Below, in pieces: positions 7,024-9,394 of a stretch of 9,394 bases of DNA; within the stretch, counting starts at the first letter, position 1, and every line of letters begins with the position of its first letter. Position numbers and translations under genes: made by a program. Below the pieces are notes generated by a model that saw nothing but the letters and a program-made list of their open reading frames with translations, was not told the origin of the DNA and did not search any database. The stretch comes from Chloroflexota bacterium (GTDB taxonomy: Bacteria > Chloroflexota > Anaerolineae > Anaerolineales > Villigracilaceae): positions 1 through 9,394 of the forward strand of contig JAJYOH010000199.1 in the NCBI GenBank assembly GCA_021796315.1. Reading direction: 5' to 3'.

Positions 7024-8014
7024 TGCGACTCTCCTGCTTCATGGCAACGTCTCGATATAACCAACAGGAGGCGAGATGATCGTTTTCAACCGATGCAAGA
7101 GCCGGTTCTTCAACAGAACAAATTCCCAGAGCAAAGGGACAGCGTGGGTGAAATCGACAGCCCGTCGGTGGATGCAGGAGATTTGGCGGCGCTCCGCCCA
7201 TCTTGTAAAGCTCGCCGCCATCCAGCTTGATATTAGGAACCGAACGCAATAGACCTTGAGTATAGGGATGTTTGGGATCGGCAAAGACGTCGCGGACATC
7301 ACCAACTTCCACCATCTGAGCCGCATACATGACCGCTACTCGATCCGCAACTTCAGCGACGACGCCGATGTTGTGTGTAATGAGCAAAATAGTCAGGCCG
7401 AATTCTTTTTGCAATTCCTTGAGCAGGTCAAGAAATTTCGCCTCGACAATAACATCCAATGAAGTTGTGGGTTCATCTGCGATGACCAGCTTGGCGCGCA
7501 ATGCCAATGCCAGAGAAATCATGACACGCTGTCGCATCCCACCCGACATTTGATGCGGATACTCATTCAAACGCTCCCGTCGGATTCCCAGGCGTTCCAC
7601 CAATTCCTCTGCCCTGGCCCGCGCTGCAGATGCTGATGTTTCTGGTTCGTGCGTGTGGATCGTTTCAGTCAGGTGATCGAGTATCTTTTGGACGGGGTTA
7701 AGCGAAGTCATTGGGTCTTGGAAGACCATACCAATTTCGGCGCCACGCACATCGGGCATTTCGCGATCCGATAGTTTCATTAGATCGCGCCCATCGAACA
7801 ACAATTCGCCGTTTGTGATTCTGGCGGGTCCACTATGCAGACGCATCAAGCCTTTGCCCAATGTTGATTTACCGCATCCAGACTCGCCTACGAGTCCGAG
7901 GATTTCACCGCGGCGTATGTCGAGGGAAACGTTGTCAACAGCCTCAACGGCGCCTGCACGGGTGCGATATTCAACCGTCAAATTTCGAATCGAATAAAGA
8001 ATGTCGTCAGGCAT
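7016..8014 (-). CDS. DppD/OppD-like peptide ABC transporter ATP-binding protein
   Basis: This is a 332-residue cytosolic ATPase, one of the two nucleotide-binding subunits powering the importer. Visible motifs: Walker A GESGCGKST (43-51), Q-loop VFQDP (Gln99), signature MSGGMRQR (156-163), Walker B LVIADEP (176-182), D-loop SLD (185-187) and switch His214 in LLITHN. The C-terminal oligopeptide/dipeptide extension (oligo_HPY, about 235-317) carries Cys286, Cys292, Cys299 and Cys317, spaced C-x5-C-x6-C-x17-C. This cysteine set is known in the family and has been linked to an iron-sulfur cluster in some members. I chose the ATG at 8014 because it shares its A with the upstream TGA stop and has an AAGGGAG site. 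A start 37 codons earlier lies wholly inside the permease gene and encodes nothing family-like. The gene overlaps the next ATPase by 8 nt. Confidence 0.95.
   Translation of the reverse strand: MPDDILYSIRNLTVEYRTRAGAVEAVDNVSLDIRRGEILGLVGESGCGKSTLGKGLMRLHSGPARITNGELLFDGRDLMKLSDREMPDVRGAEIGMVFQDPMTSLNPVQKILDHLTETIHTHEPETSASAARARAEELVERLGIRRERLNEYPHQMSGGMRQRVMISLALALRAKLVIADEPTTSLDVIVEAKFLDLLKELQKEFGLTILLITHNIGVVAEVADRVAVMYAAQMVEVGDVRDVFADPKHPYTQGLLRSVPNIKLDGGELYKMGGAPPNLLHPPTGCRFHPRCPFALGICSVEEPALASVENDHLASCWLYRDVAMKQESRNG
7031..7035 (-). promoter_or_regulatory. Ribosome binding site for the DppF-like ATPase
   Basis: AGGAG on the minus strand lies 7 nt before the ATG at 7023 and within the last codons of the DppD-like gene. 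It supports this start and coupled translation of the two ATPases. Confidence 0.65.
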
Positions 8015-9297
8015 CAGCGCTCCCTTAGTTTCGGGTTGAATATTTCCATCAGTCCTTCGCCCATCAAAGTAAAAGCTAACACGACCAGCATGATTGCCAG
8101 GCCGGGGAATGTAATCATCCACCACGCTGTCTGGATAAAACGCTGGCCGCGTGCTACATCAATTCCCCAATCAGCCAGTGTTGGTGGAAGCCCCAAGCCG
8201 AGGAAGGAGAGACCGGCTCCAGTTAGGATGGCATCGGCTACGTTTACCGAAAAAATGATTGCTACTGATGGAATCACATTCGGGAAAATGTAGCGTTGCA
8301 GAATTTCCAATTGGCGCGCCCCGATGCTTCGAGCGGCTTCGATATAAACTTCCTCCTTGACGGATAGAGTCTGCCCGCGCACGATGCGGTAATAGGTTGG
8401 AATGTAGAGCACCGAAATGGCAACAATAATGTTTAAGATGCTTGGCCCCAGCACAGCCGTGATTGCGATAGCCAGGATCAGTCCGGGGAAGGCGTACAAG
8501 CTGTCCATCAGAAGGCTCAACAGGCGGTCAAATGTCCCACCTGCGAAACCGGCAAGCAAGCCAAGCGGCACGCCCAACATCAGAGACACGAGCGATGAAC
8601 TGAATCCGATAATCAAAGCAATCCGTGTTCCCCATAATAGGCGGCTGAAGACATCCTGGCCGATATCATTGGTACCCATGAGGAAGCCCCCCGCCGTTGC
8701 AGTTCCGCCCGCGACGGGTGCCGCTTCTCGTAAAGTTGGAAACTGAGCTTTTACACTATTGAACTCTGTCGTCTGAACGACGGCTGCCTGATCTTTGCCA
8801 TCCACAACAGCCTGCAAAGTCTCTTCAAGAGTTGCGTAGCGATCAATAATGGGACGCAGCCGTAGACTGCCGGGCTGATTCTTGATCTCGCCATCAATCT
8901 TTTGGGCTTGCTCATTCAGCGCTTGGGCTGTTGGGAGGCCCTGCTGCACCGCTACAGTTGGACGATCGGCTCCTTCGGCAACTGCCAAGTCTTGAAGTTT
9001 ATTAACCGGCGAAGAATTCGGCACAATCAGCATTGGAAGATCCACGCTGGCCCCCGGCGCCAAAAAACTTGGCCCGACTAGAGCATCAGGGGCATATGGA
9101 GCAAAAAGTCCGGGGAAGAGCGCTACAATGATAAAGCCTACAACCGCCACAGCCGATACGGCAACAAACCACCAATCGGCTCCGTACCAGCGCCGTGCCA
9201 TCAGGATGCGGCGGAGAAAGCCAATCCTTTTGAGTTCCACCTCCCAGGTAGCACCTTCGGGAAGGACAACGGAAGGTTTTTCTTTAGTTTCTGCCAC
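8014..9297 (-). CDS. DppC/OppC-like ABC transporter permease with a large extracytoplasmic insertion
   Basis: This is a 427-residue inner-membrane permease of a dipeptide/oligopeptide importer. Start: GTG at 9297, 3 nt after the DppB-like stop, with a GTGAGGT ribosome site upstream. A cytosolic N-terminus (about 1-40) is followed by membrane helix 1 (about 43-66, running into FAPYAPD). The transport domain begins at the family hallmark MGTNDIGQDVFSRLLWGTR (207-225) and has about five more helices. The EAA-type coupling motif that contacts the ATPases is at about 319-343 (EAARSIGA...FPN). The C-terminal MGEGLMEIFNPKLRER is typical of the family. The odd part is residues about 84-204. Relatives have a short linker there and total about 280-310 residues, but here there are roughly 120 extra residues resembling a solute-binding-protein lobe (listed separately). 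The insertion is in frame, so the gene looks intact. It ends TGATG, sharing one base with the next start. Confidence 0.93.
   Translation of the reverse strand: MAETKEKPSVVLPEGATWEVELKRIGFLRRILMARRWYGADWWFVAVSAVAVVGFIIVALFPGLFAPYAPDALVGPSFLAPGASVDLPMLIVPNSSPVNKLQDLAVAEGADRPTVAVQQGLPTAQALNEQAQKIDGEIKNQPGSLRLRPIIDRYATLEETLQAVVDGKDQAAVVQTTEFNSVKAQFPTLREAAPVAGGTATAGGFLMGTNDIGQDVFSRLLWGTRIALIIGFSSSLVSLMLGVPLGLLAGFAGGTFDRLLSLLMDSLYAFPGLILAIAITAVLGPSILNIIVAISVLYIPTYYRIVRGQTLSVKEEVYIEAARSIGARQLEILQRYIFPNVIPSVAIIFSVNVADAILTGAGLSFLGLGLPPTLADWGIDVARGQRFIQTAWWMITFPGLAIMLVVLAFTLMGEGLMEIFNPKLRER
8020..8026 (-). promoter_or_regulatory. Ribosome binding site that decides the DppD-like start
   Basis: The minus strand has AAGGGAG 5 nt before the ATG at 8014. 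With the TGATG stop/start overlap it favours this start over the in-frame upstream one at 8125. Confidence 0.65.
8686..9048 (-). other. Domain insertion in the DppC-like permease resembling lobe II of an SBP_bac_3 solute-binding protein
   Basis: This covers about residues 84-204 of the permease, on the loop predicted to face outwards between membrane helix 1 and the transport domain. Seen in order: LPMLIVPNSSPVNKLQDL (87-104), RPTVAVQQGLPTAQALNE (112-129), a linker, then YATLEETLQAVVDGKDQAAV (154-173) and VQTTEF. This order matches the second lobe of amino-acid-type periplasmic binding proteins. After their hinge those have a strand plus 'x-N-S-x-I-x-S-L-x-D-L', then 'G-x-x-V-x-V-x-x-G-T-x', then a helix of the type 'eALxALxxGxvDAVVxD'. 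Only this lobe is present; the first lobe and a signal peptide are absent. A short Gly/Ala/Thr-rich stretch (VAGGTATAGG, 195-204) joins it to the transport domain. The fold call is by eye. The role is unknown: it could bind ligand, dock the partner binding protein, or be a relic of a fusion. Confidence 0.6.
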
Positions 9298-9300
9298 GAT

Positions 9301-9393
9301 TTAGTACCTCACGCGGGGATCAACAAGCGAGTAGATAACGTCCACTGCCAGGCTGATCAGGGCAACCAACATGGCGAATTGTTGTTCGATGGG
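9301..9393 (-). CDS. DppB/OppB-like ABC transporter permease, C-terminal end only
   Basis: Only the last 30 codons and a TAA stop are inside the window; the gene starts beyond the right edge. The visible peptide begins PIEQQFAML, continues as a hydrophobic helix, and ends in YSLVDPRVRY. A closing membrane helix followed by a Y-x-x-x-DPR-x-R-Y tail is the typical end of the DppB/OppB type of binding-protein-dependent permease, the first of the two permeases in peptide importers. It stops 3 nt before the start of the DppC-like permease, which fits the standard B-C-D-F gene order of these transporters. The family call rests on this short tail plus context. The substrate cannot be read from it. 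Confidence 0.85.
   Translation of the reverse strand, partial: PIEQQFAMLVALISLAVDVIYSLVDPRVRY
9306..9312 (-). promoter_or_regulatory. Ribosome binding site for the DppC-like permease
   Basis: The minus strand reads GTGAGGT 8 nt before the GTG start at 9297, inside the last codons of the DppB-like gene. It supports the GTG start and implies translation coupled to the upstream permease. Confidence 0.55.
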
Positions 9394-9394
9394 C

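Noticed and set aside
8015..8125. Longer N-terminus (37 extra codons) for the DppD-like ATPase
   Set aside because: The extra part lies inside the permease gene and has no family match. The ATG at 8014 has a good ribosome site and a TGATG overlap.
8686..9048. The extra segment in the permease as a separate small gene or frameshift artefact
   Set aside because: The frame is continuous from GTG at 9297 to the stop at 8014, with hallmark permease sequence on both sides. The segment itself has orderly domain-like sequence.

Overview
The window is bacterial and almost entirely coding. Every substantial gene is on the minus strand, so transcription runs from high to low coordinates. No rRNA, tRNA, CRISPR array, insertion sequence or origin was seen. 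Base composition looks balanced. A multi-gene dipeptide/oligopeptide ABC transporter beside a MoxR / DUF58 / membrane-transglutaminase set suggests a free-living heterotroph. I lean towards Chloroflexota (Anaerolineae-like) from the general look of the proteins, but this is an impression and was not tested.

Region 1 (9394 down to 5998) is a peptide-type ABC transporter in the usual order: the last 30 residues of a DppB-like permease, a DppC-like permease, a DppD-like ATPase and a DppF-like ATPase. The genes are packed tightly, with junctions of a 3 nt gap, a 1 nt overlap and an 8 nt overlap. The substrate-binding protein gene is not in the window. The DppC-like permease is about 125 residues too long. 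The extra segment lies between its first membrane helix and its transport domain, and it reads like one lobe of a type 3 solute-binding protein (SBP_bac_3).

Region 2 (5994 to 1339) continues the same run without a break: a membrane-anchored DUF58 protein, an 800-residue membrane transglutaminase with a DUF4129-like tail, and a MoxR-type AAA ATPase. This is a well-known functional set, usually read as a chaperone-like ATPase acting with a membrane partner. Here the ATPase is last in transcription order, and the set directly follows the peptide transporter with coupled start and stop sites. Cotranscription of at least seven genes is likely. A shared job in taking up and processing extracytoplasmic peptides is only an inference.

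Region 3 (1338 to 1) begins with a 76 nt spacer, then a major facilitator transporter gene that appears broken. It has a one-base frameshift in a homopolymer run, and it ends abruptly after the eleventh membrane helix. The break coincides with the end of a plus-strand reading frame that enters from the left edge and carries a duplicated seven-residue motif. This looks like a rearrangement junction, or an assembly join at the window edge.
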